Below, in pieces: positions 47,321 to 59,103 of a stretch of DNA of 64,000 bases. The notes under the pieces were generated by a model. The model saw only the letters and a program-made list of their open reading frames with translations. It did no database searches and was not told where the DNA came from. The DNA is taken from positions 36,296,929 through 36,360,928 of the forward strand of contig OU342635.1 of the NCBI GenBank assembly GCA_910589415.1, written 5' to 3'. This DNA comes from Malachius bipustulatus. Lineage: Eukaryota; Arthropoda; Insecta; Coleoptera; Melyridae. Positions within the stretch are counted from its first letter, which is position 1; each line of letters starts with the position of its first letter. Made by a program: the position numbers and the translations under genes.

Positions 47321-47798
47321 TGTTCGCGACAGTTCCAGTCACATGTCATGTGACACATCGACAGACAGACGTTAGTTCTATGGATTTCTGGAGTGGGATC
47401 GCCGAACAATCTGACATTTCCAGAATCCACGAATCGACGGTTTGCGCCGGTGCGACGTTCGAGAATGTACCTGCTGTTTCGACAACGCGTCAGGGGGACT
47501 ATATAAGGACCGTGCGGTTGCGTACAGGACAGTTTAGTTTGGACATTGAGTGAAGTGAAGACAGAGAGCAGAGCAGTAACTAGTGGAAGCTGAACAGAGC
47601 AGTAGTGAAGTGAAGTGTGAAGTAAGGGAGCCAGTAGTGACAGTATAGCGAATTATAAAGAGAACAGCTGTGTTTAGTGTGTTTGATTATTTAGAATAAT
47701 TATTAGAGGTTATAAGTACTTGTGGTGTTAACTGTTAAACAATAAAGTAATTTTTAAGACTTTTTGGTGGTGATTTATTTATTGTGAGACCCGTAACA
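47321..47798 (+). repeat. Predicted 5' LTR of the gypsy element
   Basis: It begins TGTTCGCGACAG and ends CCCGTAACA two bases before the primer site. A TATA box (TATATAAGG, 47500) and AATAAA (47741) lie in LTR order. There is no 3' LTR to confirm the left limit, so the start is inferred from the TGTT...AACA ends. Confidence 0.55.
47500..47506 (+). promoter_or_regulatory. TATA box of the gypsy LTR
   Basis: TATATAA, about 300 bp before the LTR end, is the probable core promoter for the genomic RNA. Confidence 0.55.
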
Positions 47799-47800
47799 AC

Positions 47801-47818
47801 TGGTGTCAGAAGTGGGAT
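47801..47818 (+). promoter_or_regulatory. Primer binding site, tRNA-Leu type
   Basis: TGGTGTCAGAAGTGGGAT matches the complement of an insect tRNA-Leu 3' end (ATCCCACTTCTGACACCA), placed right after the LTR. It would prime minus-strand DNA synthesis. Confidence 0.7.
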
Positions 47819-47848
47819 ACGGATTCCAGCAAGAAGATTAATTAGTTA

Positions 47849-49180
47849 ATGGGTAGATTAAGAAGTGGAAAGGAAATAGGAAGCGACAAAATGTCTGAGA
47901 AAATGTTGGAGGATATGATGTTACTGCTCAAAAACGGCCAGGAAGAGCAGAAGAACATCATGAAGAAACTTGAAGACGGCCAGGAAGAGCAGAAGAACAT
48001 CATGAAGAAGCTTGAAGACGGCCAGGAAGAGCAGAAGAACATCATTAAGAAGCTTGAAGACACAGAAGAGAAGCTGATGCAACAGCAGAAGGATAGTGAG
48101 GAGCAGCTGCTAAAAGTTATCCTGCAGCAAAGAGACGATTATGTTTGTGAACTAAACAAAGTGAAACAAGACATTGACAGTGTTCGCGATGAAGTCGGTG
48201 GTGTTCGCGATGAAGTGAAATTGGTAGAAAATCGAGTAGAACGGAAAACGAAACTGCTGGTAGAGGGGATCGAGAATAAACTCAGAACTCTCGAAAGTTC
48301 TGAGGTGAAGCATCCTCCGTGTGCCGTACCGACTAGCAGTTTTGGCGCGAAAGTGAAACCACCAGCGTACGACGGAACAACTCCTTGGACTGCGTACAAG
48401 ATGCAGTTTCAGGCTGCATGCATGGCCAACGGGTGGAACGACACAGAGAAGGCAACGGCACTGGTTCTTGCTCTTCGAGGGCAAGCTGTGGACATGCTGC
48501 AAACACTGCCGGTAGAACTGCACTCGAATTACAACCAATTGAGTGCAGCATTAGAACTTCGATTCGGCAATCGCCATATGGAGCAGGTGTTCCAAAATCA
48601 GTTGATGAGCAGAGTGCAGAAGCCGAACGAGTCGCTACAAGAGTTCGAAGCAGATGTCAACAGGATTGTCCATCAAGCCTACCCAGACTCGCCGCAGAAC
48701 TTCAAGGAACAACTAGCCTCGCAAACATTTGTCAACGGGATACGAGACACTGAAATACAGAAGACCCTGCGCATGTCACATTTGACAAAGTCCAGTGAAG
48801 CGTTAGTTAGAGCGCTTGAGATAGACGCAGCAATAAAGGCGTCCAATGGTAGGAACTTCTCCAAGGTACGAGCAGTGACAATTAATGAAGATAAAGAAGA
48901 GAATGTGACTGCCATATTGGAAAAGTTGAATAAGATGATGGATAAGATCTCTGAGCAGTTGAATGATGGGAAAAGAGGTTGGACTCCAAGGAGGGACGAA
49001 AACAGGAAACAGTGCTACCGTTGTGGATTCAGTTCACATTTTATACGTGACTGTAAAGTTAGTGAGACTCCGAGACGTGGTGGATCCTTGGAACGAAGAC
49101 CAGGCAGGGACAGGAGCGGGAGCAGAGAGAGAAGTGTCTCTCGAGAACGGGAAGCTCCCCGTCGACGGCAGGAAAACTAA
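47849..49180 (+). CDS. gag: Gypsy retrotransposon Gag, intact reading frame
   Basis: A 443-residue frame that would form the particle shell and bind RNA. Residues 15-140 are strongly charged and coiled-coil-like and include three 14-residue tandem repeats (GQEEQKNIMKKLED, residues 30-71; 42-bp DNA units at 47936-48061). Residues about 160-320 resemble a retrotransposon capsid domain (TPWTAYKMQFQAA, FGNRHMEQVFQNQL, QEFEADVNRI). A CCHC zinc knuckle has C389, C392, H397 and C402. The tail is Arg/Ser-rich (RDRSGSRERSVSRERE), suiting nucleic-acid binding. The frame is uninterrupted, so the copy is young. Pol lies in the -1 frame and overlaps its end. Confidence 0.85.
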   Translation: MGRLRSGKEIGSDKMSEKMLEDMMLLLKNGQEEQKNIMKKLEDGQEEQKNIMKKLEDGQEEQKNIIKKLEDTEEKLMQQQKDSEEQLLKVILQQRDDYVCELNKVKQDIDSVRDEVGGVRDEVKLVENRVERKTKLLVEGIENKLRTLESSEVKHPPCAVPTSSFGAKVKPPAYDGTTPWTAYKMQFQAACMANGWNDTEKATALVLALRGQAVDMLQTLPVELHSNYNQLSAALELRFGNRHMEQVFQNQLMSRVQKPNESLQEFEADVNRIVHQAYPDSPQNFKEQLASQTFVNGIRDTEIQKTLRMSHLTKSSEALVRALEIDAAIKASNGRNFSKVRAVTINEDKEENVTAILEKLNKMMDKISEQLNDGKRGWTPRRDENRKQCYRCGFSSHFIRDCKVSETPRRGGSLERRPGRDRSGSRERSVSREREAPRRRQEN

Positions 49181-49191
49181 CTTCAGCCAGT

Positions 49192-52100
49192 GTGAAGGGG
49201 CGAATGCTGGCTGACAACAACAAGGCCCCCAAGATCGTTTCCATCCGAACACTCCAACGCCACGTAGACAGCCTAGCCGTTGAAGGGCAGATAAATGGAA
49301 AATCTGTTGCCATGGTACTCGACACCGGATCATCAATCTCATTGGTAAGGAAGGACATGGTCAGTCCTGCTGTAATTTGTCATCCATCGAGGCGGGTCCA
49401 GTTGAAGACAGCGACAGGTGAAATCGCAGATATCATCGGCGAAGTAGACGGCCAAATCCAGCTTGGAGCCCTGGAACTGCGTCATACAATTGTGGTAGCC
49501 GAGATTGAAGACGAGTTTATTCTGGGACTAGACATCATTCAACAGCATGGATTGCGGATTGATCCGAAACAAGGTATCCTGCGATTGGGTGAAGAAGACT
49601 TGGTACTGAGCTCTAGAAAATCACAGAAGGTAATGACGAGACTCATTGCGAGTTCAACAACCACCATCCGAGGGTTCAGCGAGCAGATAGTCCCGGCCAG
49701 ACTGGAAGCAGATCTTGGAAGCTGCGTTGGGTTAGTCGAGCCATCCCCAGATAGTAACAAGAATCTGATAATAGCCAAGACGTTAGTCAACACTAGCCGA
49801 GAGATTCCTGTACGTGTTGCAAATGTGTTTTCTGGTAGCTCAAGGATCAAGGAAGGTGATGTACTTGGAATTTGCGTACCAGTCAAGAAGATCAGCTGTT
49901 GCGAGAAGATGGAGGGCAAGGAGAAGGCAGATACAAGGAAGATGAAGATTGTCCTGCCGGAAGTTGACTTCGAAGAACTGTCAAAAGACGAGACAAAGTT
50001 GGCGAAAGAATTTTTGAAGAGGAACCAAGACGTTTTCGCAACAGGGAGCATCAAGTTAGGCAGAACGGACATTGTGCAACACCGAATAAATACAGGCGAC
50101 ACCCAACCAATAAGACAAGCCCCAAGAAGACTGCCGATTGCGAAACAAGAAGAGGTATCAACCATGCTGGACCAGATGCTGAAAGACGGAGTTATTGAGG
50201 AATCCAACAGCCCGTGGTCATCGCCAGTCGTATTAGTAACCAAGAAGGATGGAACAACGAGGTTTTGCGTCGATTATAGGAAGCTGAACGATGTTACGAA
50301 GAAGGACAGCTACCCGCTACCAAGAATCGACGACATTTTATGTACCTTGTCTGGCTCAACCTGGTTCTCAACCTTGGACCTGAAGAGCGGTTACTGGCAG
50401 GTTGGCATGCACCCAAATGACAAAGAGAAAACTGCGTTTTCTACTGGCACGGGTCTGTACAATTTCAAGGTTATGCCATTTGGTCTTTGCAACGCGCCAG
50501 CCACCTTTGAAAGACTGATGGAGATGGTACTCCGAGGGCTGACCTGGAAAACATGCCTGGTATACCTGGACGATGTCATGGTTATGGGTTCCACTTTCCA
50601 AAACCACATCGACAACCTTCAGGAAATTTTCGATCGATTCAGAACTGCCAACCTGAAGCTAAATCCAGAGAAATGTTCGCTATTTAAAAAGAAGGTCGAG
50701 TTTTTGGGACATACCGTAACTTCCGAAGGAATCCAGACCAGCGACAGCAAAGTAGAATCGATTCGTGATTGGCCGACTCCTAAAGACAGACACGAAGTCC
50801 GAAGTTTCCTTGGTCTTTGTACATACTACCGAAGATTTGTCAAGAAATTTGCAGATGTAGCAGCTCCGCTCCATAAGCTCACCGAATTGAAGACGCCTTT
50901 CATCTGGGATGCCAAGTGTGAAGACGCTTTCCGAAGACTGAAAAAGGCTTTGATTTCTAGTCCGATCCTGTCATATCCTCAAAGAGAAGGAAAGTACATA
51001 CTTGATACTGACGCAAGTAATATCGGGATAGGTGCTGTTTTATCGCAAGTCCAAGAGGGAGAAGAGAGAGTTATCGAGTACTACAGCAAGACCTTGACAA
51101 AGCCTGAGAGGAACTACTGTACCACCAGGAAAGAATTACTGGCGATCATCAAATCGGTGGAGCATTTTAAAAATTATCTACATGGGAAGGAATTCCTGAT
51201 CAGAACAGATCACGGCGCGCTCACCTGGCTGATGAAGATGAAGAACGTAGAGGGTCAGACTGCTAGGTGGATAGAACGACTACAGCAGTTCAACTTCAAA
51301 ATAAAACATCGTGCAGGCAGATTACACCAGAACGCTGATGCACTATCAAGGAGGCCATGCGTGAAATGCTCACATTGTGAGCGGATTGAGGATAGCCAGA
51401 AGGAAGAGTGCGTTCGAAGGATCGTGATCAATGCAGATACAGGATGGACGATAGAAGCATGCAGGAAAGAGCAAGAAAAAGACGAGGACATCGGAGACAT
51501 TTTAAAACGTAAAGAAGAGAATGGACCGAGACCAACGTGGGCAGAGGTTTCTCCACGTAGCCCAGAATATAAAGCTCTATGGTCACAATGGGAGTCGCTG
51601 CAAATCGAAAATGGTCTGCTGAAGAGAGCCTGGGAGAGTGCCGACGGAAAGAAGATCGTCATGCAGTTGGTGGTCCCAAGGAGTAAAGTTCCGAAGATTC
51701 TCGAAGTAATCCATGGAGGTACATCAGGAGCTCACTTCGGAGTGAACAAAACACTAGCGAAAGTTCGAGAGAGGTTTTACTGGGTGAACTGCAAGGACGA
51801 TGTCGAAGCCTGGTGCCGTGAGTGCGAGAAATGTGCTGCAAGCAAGGGCCCAAGCAGAAGACTGACAGGTGCTATGAAGCAGTACAACGTCGGAGCCCCA
51901 TTCGAGAGGATAGCTATAGACGTAGCAGGTCCTTTTCCAATCAGTGACAGCGGCAATCGCTTTATCCTGGTTGCCATGGATTATTTCAGCAAGTGGCCTG
52001 AAGCATACGCCATACCGAACCAAGAAGCTGCTACAGTTGCGAGAGTCTTGGTGGATAATTTCATTAGCAGATTTGGCGTACCTTTAGAGTTGCATTCCGA

Positions 52101-52419
52101 TCAAGGACGAAACTTTGAATCCCAAGTTTTCGCAGAAATGTGTAAACTGCTCGGGATAAACAAGACAAGGACTACACCTCTCCATCCACAATCTGACGGT
52201 ATGGTAGAACGGTTTAATCGAACAATGAAGGAACATCTGTCGAAGGTGGTGAGCAACAATCAGAGAGACTGGGACCAGTACCTGCCTTTGTTGCTGATGT
52301 CATACAGGGCAGCCATCCATGAGACTACAGGGCAGACACCAGCCAAAGTTGTATTCGGTAAGGAGATTCGGCTACCCTGTGATTTGGTGTACGGTTTATT
52401 TATTATAATTTTATTATAG
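49192..52419 (+). CDS. pol: Gypsy retrotransposon Pol (protease, RT, RNase H, integrase), 3' truncated
   Basis: Numbered from 49192 (a GTG; the first ATG is 49204). Domains in order: protease with D44-T45-G46; RT with YPLPRIDDIL and the catalytic YLDD at 458-461; RNase H with DTDAS (D607); integrase with an H2C2 zinc region (HGGTSGAHF ... CRECEKC) and the DD35E residues D910, D970 and E1006. The order RT-RNaseH-IN is that of Ty3/gypsy elements. The frame is open upstream through the end of gag, in -1 phase, so expression as a Gag-Pol frameshift product is likely. The element breaks off after LPCDLVYG near 52395; the last residues are unrelated AT-rich sequence. The integrase C-terminus, any later ORF and the 3' LTR are missing. 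Confidence 0.9.
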   Translation: MKGRMLADNNKAPKIVSIRTLQRHVDSLAVEGQINGKSVAMVLDTGSSISLVRKDMVSPAVICHPSRRVQLKTATGEIADIIGEVDGQIQLGALELRHTIVVAEIEDEFILGLDIIQQHGLRIDPKQGILRLGEEDLVLSSRKSQKVMTRLIASSTTTIRGFSEQIVPARLEADLGSCVGLVEPSPDSNKNLIIAKTLVNTSREIPVRVANVFSGSSRIKEGDVLGICVPVKKISCCEKMEGKEKADTRKMKIVLPEVDFEELSKDETKLAKEFLKRNQDVFATGSIKLGRTDIVQHRINTGDTQPIRQAPRRLPIAKQEEVSTMLDQMLKDGVIEESNSPWSSPVVLVTKKDGTTRFCVDYRKLNDVTKKDSYPLPRIDDILCTLSGSTWFSTLDLKSGYWQVGMHPNDKEKTAFSTGTGLYNFKVMPFGLCNAPATFERLMEMVLRGLTWKTCLVYLDDVMVMGSTFQNHIDNLQEIFDRFRTANLKLNPEKCSLFKKKVEFLGHTVTSEGIQTSDSKVESIRDWPTPKDRHEVRSFLGLCTYYRRFVKKFADVAAPLHKLTELKTPFIWDAKCEDAFRRLKKALISSPILSYPQREGKYILDTDASNIGIGAVLSQVQEGEERVIEYYSKTLTKPERNYCTTRKELLAIIKSVEHFKNYLHGKEFLIRTDHGALTWLMKMKNVEGQTARWIERLQQFNFKIKHRAGRLHQNADALSRRPCVKCSHCERIEDSQKEECVRRIVINADTGWTIEACRKEQEKDEDIGDILKRKEENGPRPTWAEVSPRSPEYKALWSQWESLQIENGLLKRAWESADGKKIVMQLVVPRSKVPKILEVIHGGTSGAHFGVNKTLAKVRERFYWVNCKDDVEAWCRECEKCAASKGPSRRLTGAMKQYNVGAPFERIAIDVAGPFPISDSGNRFILVAMDYFSKWPEAYAIPNQEAATVARVLVDNFISRFGVPLELHSDQGRNFESQVFAEMCKLLGINKTRTTPLHPQSDGMVERFNRTMKEHLSKVVSNNQRDWDQYLPLLLMSYRAAIHETTGQTPAKVVFGKEIRLPCDLVYGLFIIILL

Positions 52420-53447
52420 TAAACTAATTTATTGTTCTCTAGGATTATTAAGAAATATTAAGAAAATGTTCCCAATATTCATTTGTATTGAACTTCGAGC
52501 ACACACGTGTGTTTTACAGAAAAAGTCACGATTCCAATCATAATAAAATTAGTTACGATACACTGGACTAATTTCTTAAATATTAATCTATGTGACAATC
52601 GAATCGAATGTAAAGTTAAGAAACAGCACACATGTGTGGTCGTTCCCGTGGGAACGCCAAGAACTGTTTTATTATAATTCTGACCACTCCCCAACTGATT
52701 AATAAATTAATTGCCTACGTCATGAAACTAAAGCTCACAAGGGAGTTGTTCAGGATTTTTACAATCAGTTACCAAGTTGACTTCGTTCTGTTAACAAGGT
52801 CTTCGGGTTCTCCGTCGGTTATTATTATATAGATAGGTCTATGTGTAAACCGATGTAAATAAAGGTTTTGCATTGTATTAATAGGTGTTTTAAAAATAAA
52901 TCTTTTTTTAAAAACTTATTTTGAGTTTGCGAAACCTAAAACTAGGAGCACAATCAGGACGACTAATCAGATAGAAAATTCTGGTAGCACAGCTATACCA
53001 GGCTTTAAGTCCTCAAGAAATTTGCGTTTTGAATACAAGTTGGTGTCCAAACGGAACTATCATATTTCTGAGTAAGTCTTGTAGAATACAAAATCTTCTG
53101 GAAAAAAAACCAAAAGGAAAGAAAAGTAAATTTATTGGCCTTATGAACAGGTGTCTGATTGTGCCTTGTTAAAGAACCTAAAATTGGTACTTTGCAAAAC
53201 GTGACAGCACGGATTCGTGATTGAAAATTTTACCTTTTTAGTGTCAATTACAATTACAATTACTAATTTCTTTGTTGTACTTGAATTACAACAGGAACAG
53301 TGAGGGTCGAGACGCGCAGAGACACCAAAGACATCAGGTCTCGATCGAGGTATCACCGTCTCTATGATAAGGATGGATCAAGGCTTTGAGTTTTAGGTGT
53401 TTTAATATCAGACTGCAGGTAGGGATGGGGGGTGGAAGGACAGTATA
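52396..53447. other. Sequence after the truncated gypsy element, unassigned
   Basis: It does not resemble the 5' LTR. An AATAAAGG signal is at 52858. A short inverted pair CACACACGTGTG / CACACATGTGTG (52501, 52629) and a GTTCCCGTGGGAAC palindrome (52642) are present. It may be another LTR or a deletion junction; not resolved. Confidence 0.35.
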
Positions 53448-54235
53448 TCAGAGGTGGTGTAGGGTTCCAACTCCGTGAGATGTTTCCGGAGATACGTACG
53501 CTGAGAACCCAACAGTTGCAGGATCTATTTTGAAGTGGTTCAGGTATTTGATAGATGCGTACGTGAATGTCCTTTCTGAAGACGACAGATGGTGTGTAGG
53601 AGGTTTGAACAAATTGAACCTGGTACTGTAGTGATGGGTGAATCGGTAAGGTAAAAGTCTATCCTGATTTTTGTGGATCAGTTTGAGCAGAGAGAAGACA
53701 TACAAAGCAGGCACGGTAAGAAGTCCAAGCCGCCTGAAATGGCCTCTGCATGACTGCTGCATTGACAAGCCTGCCAGGACCCTAATCGCTCTCTTTTGAA
53801 GAAGAAAAACCTTTCGCAGAGATCTCTCCGACCCTCCCCAGACGGCCAGCCCATAGTTCACGTGGCTGATGAAATGCCCATAATAAGCAAAGAGAAGAAC
53901 CTCAGGGGACACCGTGTGCTGAAGGCGTCTAAGAAAGAAAACACAGGTGTCGAAAAATTAAAGAGTGTTTCAAAGTTCGACATAGGGAGCATATAGGGAG
54001 AATGGGATTTAACGGCACGAGATAGGGTGTAGATGTAAACAATCAATGGAATTGACCTCAAAACAGACCCCTGAGGTACTCCGCTGGCAACACATCTCTC
54101 AGAGAAATACGAGTTAAGCACTCTGATCTTAAATGTCATACCAGATGGGCAGCTACAGAACAACCTGAGCAAACTTTCATCGGCCACTCCAAAGTGCTTC
54201 AGACCATCAACTCCAAGCTTTTCATCAGTAGATCA
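53448..54235 (-). pseudogene. Non-LTR retrotransposon RT fragment
   Basis: Read right to left in at least two frames: DEKLGVDGLKHFGV (about 54215), then RVLNSYFSERCVASGVPQGS (54150-54090; the GVPQGS box of RT), then a frame break near 53900, then YYGHFISHVNYGLAVWGGSE (53885-53820) and LLQKRAIRVLAGL. This order is typical of CR1/jockey-like elements. The catalytic FADD region is lost at the break (about 53990-53920). 5' and 3' ends are missing. Confidence 0.75.
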
Positions 54236-57200
54236 TGTTCAATTGCCAAGAGAAGCTAGCGTATTTCTAAAAACGGAACCAGCTGACAGAAAACCATACT
54301 GGGTGTCTGGGAAGTCACACAATAAAAATGGCAAAAATCTATAAGTATATATATCTAATGCCATTATTGCAACAGGCTTAGATAAGCCTGAGGCACAGTA
54401 ATTCATCAGAACCCTCGAGAGGTCGTTCAGACCAAGAGATGGATGATGGATGGAGACAAGTTAATATTTGAAAGAAGAGTTTGAAGTAGGTTCTTCGATA
54501 GGAGGTCGCACGCTACAAAACTGGCTCGGATTCGGGGGGGGGGGGGGGTAGACAGGTGGAAAAGGACCAAGAAGCAGCTGGAAAAGTAGAAAAGTAGAAA
54601 ACTAGCAGGCTCCAAAAGGTGGATAATTTCAAAACTCAGCAAATAGTTTTGACACAATCAGAAGATCCTCATTTCTCAAGAGAACTGCCACCACTATCGC
54701 TGCGCAGGTTGGGCGTGCTTACAGAATTGTCTATCAAGCGACCATATTGACGAAATTGATTTTTTAGAAACTCTTTCTGTTCGTCAAATAAATTTTTACA
54801 AATATCCCCGGTTCATCGTTTGTTAGGATGTTTATTTGTTTGACAGAGTGATCAGGGTTACGTCTACCGACAAAATCGGTAGGTATTATGAAAGAAATGC
54901 AGCATTGCTCTAGCTAGCTAATACAGAGATTTTATAGCTAACATGAAGAATTGCGTATCCAACAGAGTGGTACACCCTGTATAAATAATCAAGCTTTATT
55001 GTATCAAATTTATTCATACCAAATATCAAGCAGAACAAGAAGAGAACATTCATATCCTACATAGGTACATAGCATAACAGGTATAAATCAGTTTTAGTTA
55101 CATTGTCAGCGTGATCCTGCGTGTAAACACTGCATTATTATACTAAGCCTGCAGACAACTAAGAAGGAAGGAGCAGTCAGATACAGATAATCATCCTGAC
55201 AACTGCAGGATTTCCTGCCACCTCCCCTAAATCCCAGACATGTTCGAAGGTTTATCTGATTAACTACTTACAACAGTTACTGAAGGATGAACGGTAACTT
55301 CAGGAAATGGAGAAGTTAATGTGGCGTGTGACTGTTATTATCATATCTGCTTAGAAGGATGCGTTTACTCCTGGAAATAGTTTTTGCTGACTTAAGGGAT
55401 GTGGAGCAGTGATAGTGAGAGTTACTTTGCCTAGACAAAGTTTCCTTTAATACCGAACTCGCATCACTCATTTGTCTCAGTTTCACGCTTCGAATTATAG
55501 CATAAAGGATGAGTTAAGTTATGAAACTATGTACCTACCTATAAACATGTATTGTAAACTATGTTACTGAACAATAATGCGAGAAGTGCTTAGGTGCATT
55601 ATCACATAGCCGAAATGTTCAACGGAACGCCTCATTAAGCAAACAAGGTTTGTTTACTCGTCTACAAACTCCTTTTAAAGCACGAGTACTTATTTAGTTT
55701 AGCGCTCTATTTAATTTGTCTGAGAACTTGAATTCTTGATGGGATTCATTGAAAAGGAAAAACCGACGTCAATTAAGGAAACAAAGCTCTAGCTATTATG
55801 CAGAAAACGGAAAACTTTACAAGAAATCTTAAAGTTGAGGTGCCTACTTCCGCATTTCAACTTCCCGTTGAAAGAGCACAACGGGAATGAATTATTGGCT
55901 GTTTTTTGGGAAATTCTCAAGAGTTTATTAATCTTGAACAGTTTTTCAACACTCTAGATTCGAGTTTACGTTTAACAGCGGTAAAATAAATTTCTTAAAA
56001 TTAGGAGTTGTCGATATTAGGTACTTAATGTAAAAAATAAATCATATTTATCGTCGAGTTTGGTGGTCTGATGAATATATCAATTTTGCGAACATTGCCA
56101 ATTATTTCTTGATGGTCCTATTACATAGGTCGAAGTAATCATATGTGATTTTATTAAAACAGAAAACGGTTACTTTTGATTATCAGTCCCTATTATTAGG
56201 TATCAGTGATTCCTGAAGCAAAGCGTTTGAATAACTGAATAATTTTATTTCGTCAGCAAAATCCATCTCTACAAAGTGCATCACTTAAGTAGGTACCTAG
56301 TTAAAGTTTGACAGTTTGCAAAATTATAAAATTTATAAATAGAAAGAGATATGACTCATCGATAGGGTGATCAAAACTGACTGTTAGACTCGAAACGATA
56401 ATCTTTCAAAAATAATCCTTCAGAACTCTGTTACATTTTAAAGGGTGATGTAAATTTTAACCTGTTGATCTAAGATCATATTTGAGAAATAAAATTTGAC
56501 AGAAAAAACAAACAAAAGGCCCAAAATGAAAAAATAATAAAACAACTTTTTAAATACATTTTTTAAATGTCGGTTTAAAGGATAATAATTAATTGATGAT
56601 GAAACATTTTGGGATCCATAAAAATATTTACATTCTTGACAATTTCATAATCAATCCATATTTTGGCAAGAGAAAGAAGTATACTCGCTTCTAGCCATGT
56701 CCTTGAAATTATCACCTCTTGAAATTATGATCCTTTCAAACAAACAAAAATTGACTTAATTTCAGCGAAGCGTGGAAAAAGTAGGTACTGAGATTAAAGA
56801 TGGGAGTGCATTAAAGATTGTGAATAGTATTTGACACAGAAGGGCTTAATAAGGTTTTAAGATCGAAGCATTAAATCTTCTGACGAATAGATTCCATCAA
56901 CGTTAGAAAGCTTCTGACAGTCATCCAGATTATTTTTCAAGCTTATTTAGTATTAAAAAATATTTCCTTTCTTAATTAAAATTGCTTGTGATTAAAATGT
57001 ACACGAAAAACATTAAGAGTGTTTCCCAGTTTCCACTTTCACGCAGTTTCTTTTTAACTAAGATTTTATGCACTCAAGTTCATTCATATCAAGGTTATTA
57101 TTCTAATTAAAAACCTTTTAGCTCCTGTTATTAAGCATTCTAGTATGTTTTTCATCAAAGTAATCAACATAAACTTTAATTAAATTTAAAATCAAAGTAT

Positions 57201-58148
57201 TCTTTCCTTCGCGTCAACACTGTCTTCGTTTCTGGTATTATGCAGTAATCAATAATAACGTCTACGTCGGATTAATTTTTAAATGCTTTCAGTTATTATT
57301 GATTTTCAAAGACTTGTAAATTGAACGTTTATTTTCCGATATCAGGGAAAAATTGAGAAATAATGTATGGTTACATTAAGGAAAAATCTTCAAAGTATCC
57401 AAGCAGTAAACGATTCTGATATCATTTAATGATGACATATTATGTATGTTACACAATAATGAAATTTATTACACTTTTGGATCAAATCCAGTAATTAATT
57501 CTTATTTTATCGCATCCTGAATGAAAAATTTGTTTATATTTTTAAATCGGTTGATTAATCGCATCGGGTAAGTTGAAAAGAAAAAAAAAACTACTTGGTA
57601 AATAAGATATTCCTAGAACTTAATTTTAGATTCATTCCAACTGGCATAGCGATGTTGATCATATTTTTATCATAATTTAGAAACTATATGTGTGTGATAT
57701 TATAAGAGGAACAGGAATTGGCAATTCAAATATCGGAAAATGCTAATGCCACAAAAAAAAAACACTATAAGAATCAAAAATAAAGCAAATTAATAACTAT
57801 AGTGTCCTAAAATCTCCTACGCGTACCGGAGGAGTTAATTCTTTCACCTAAGTAATTTTTACTTTTTACTTCTTTCTTTTTATAGCTGCATGATCATTAA
57901 AATAAAAGAAAATGCTTCTATATCAAAGCGATAAGAATTTTGTAACCCCAGACATGTCTTTATTGTTCGTAAATTTTGCTCCTAACATTGTAAGATCATT
58001 AAGGTTTTAATAAGCTCTAATTAAATCAATAAATTTCCCGGTCCCTGTATAGATAATTTCATAACACTACGTTAAAGTTTCCATCAGTTTAATCGATGTT
58101 TTTTTATACTGAATAGATGAACATTAAAAAAATTGTCAAGAGAAATAA
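54236..58148. other. Unassigned AT-rich stretch
   Basis: A G14 run lies at 54535-54548. A lone ACACCCTGTATA near 54963 resembles the end of the TA-type elements, but no partner end was found. Otherwise AT-rich with dense stops; no gene recognised. Confidence 0.5.
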
Positions 58149-58699
58149 TATAACGATGAGAACCCGGGTCCCCCCGTCTTTCGCGAAAAGCCGCTGTGAT
58201 CTCTATTTACCTCTGGGTTTCCCCTAATAGGACCGCTGTGTTTTCCTCGTTGTGTTTACCGTAGTTTTTACCGTAGTCACCCCTGCTCTTTGATTGAGGT
58301 ATGCCAGGATTACTATGGCCGAAACGGATGCGCAAAAGAACCTACTATGACTCATTGTATCTCGGTTGATTGGGATTTCCCACAGAAAAGCGGGGAAATT
58401 TACTAAGACTTGTTGTTAACTGTGGACTTCCTGTCAGGGAGTTTAAAAGCGAATGAAGAGCGAGAGAATTCGTTTGCAAGAGCGTAAAATGGTGAAGGGT
58501 GAGAGGGGCTGTGATTTTGCATAGAGAGTACAAAACAATGGAAAGCGAATGATGAATCCCTATTTGCATAGAGAGCATAAAAAAGTGGAAAGCGAAGATA
58601 GATATATTTCATATATCTTTCAAACTTCTATCTATTTCAGAAACCACTCTTTTGCACTCCTGTGCTTTCTTATTATTTCGTTTTGTTTTTGTTTCGTTT

Positions 58700-59103
58700 A
58701 CAGACTACCCGGTATATTGCGGGAATGTCTGTCTGATTTCATTTCAAGCATCAGCTTGAATTAATTGACGAGTACAACCACTTTGGTTACAGACTATCCG
58801 GGATATGGCGGAAATGTCTGTCTGGTACCTATTCAACGATGTTCTTTGCCTAATTTCCTTTTTCTAGTTTCTTTGATTTCATTTCAAGCAACTGCTTGAA
58901 TTAATTAAAGAATACAACCATGTTGGTTACAGACTACCCGGGATATGGCGGGAATGTCTGTCTTGTTTTCCTATTCGACGTTTTTCCTTGCCTAATTTCC
59001 TTTTTCTGGTTTCTTTGATTTCATTTCAAGCAACAGCTTGAATCAATTAAAGAATATAACCAGTTTGGTTACAGACGATCCGGGATATGGCGGAAATGTC
59101 TGT
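58700..59103 (+). repeat. Four tandem modules with a 33-nt hairpin
   Basis: Each module contains ACAGAC, a 4-bp inner stem (CCCG/CGGG or TCCG/CGGA), a loop and GTCTGT. Modules are 89-142 bp apart and linked by CAAGCA..TGCTTG-like palindromes and AATTAAAGAATACAACCA. Confidence 0.75.

Noticed and set aside
47149..47553. 134-aa ORF before gag
   Set aside because: It runs across the predicted LTR start and promoter and has no recognised domain. A by-product of LTR sequence.
52396..53110. 3' LTR of the gypsy element
   Set aside because: No similarity to the predicted 5' LTR was found.
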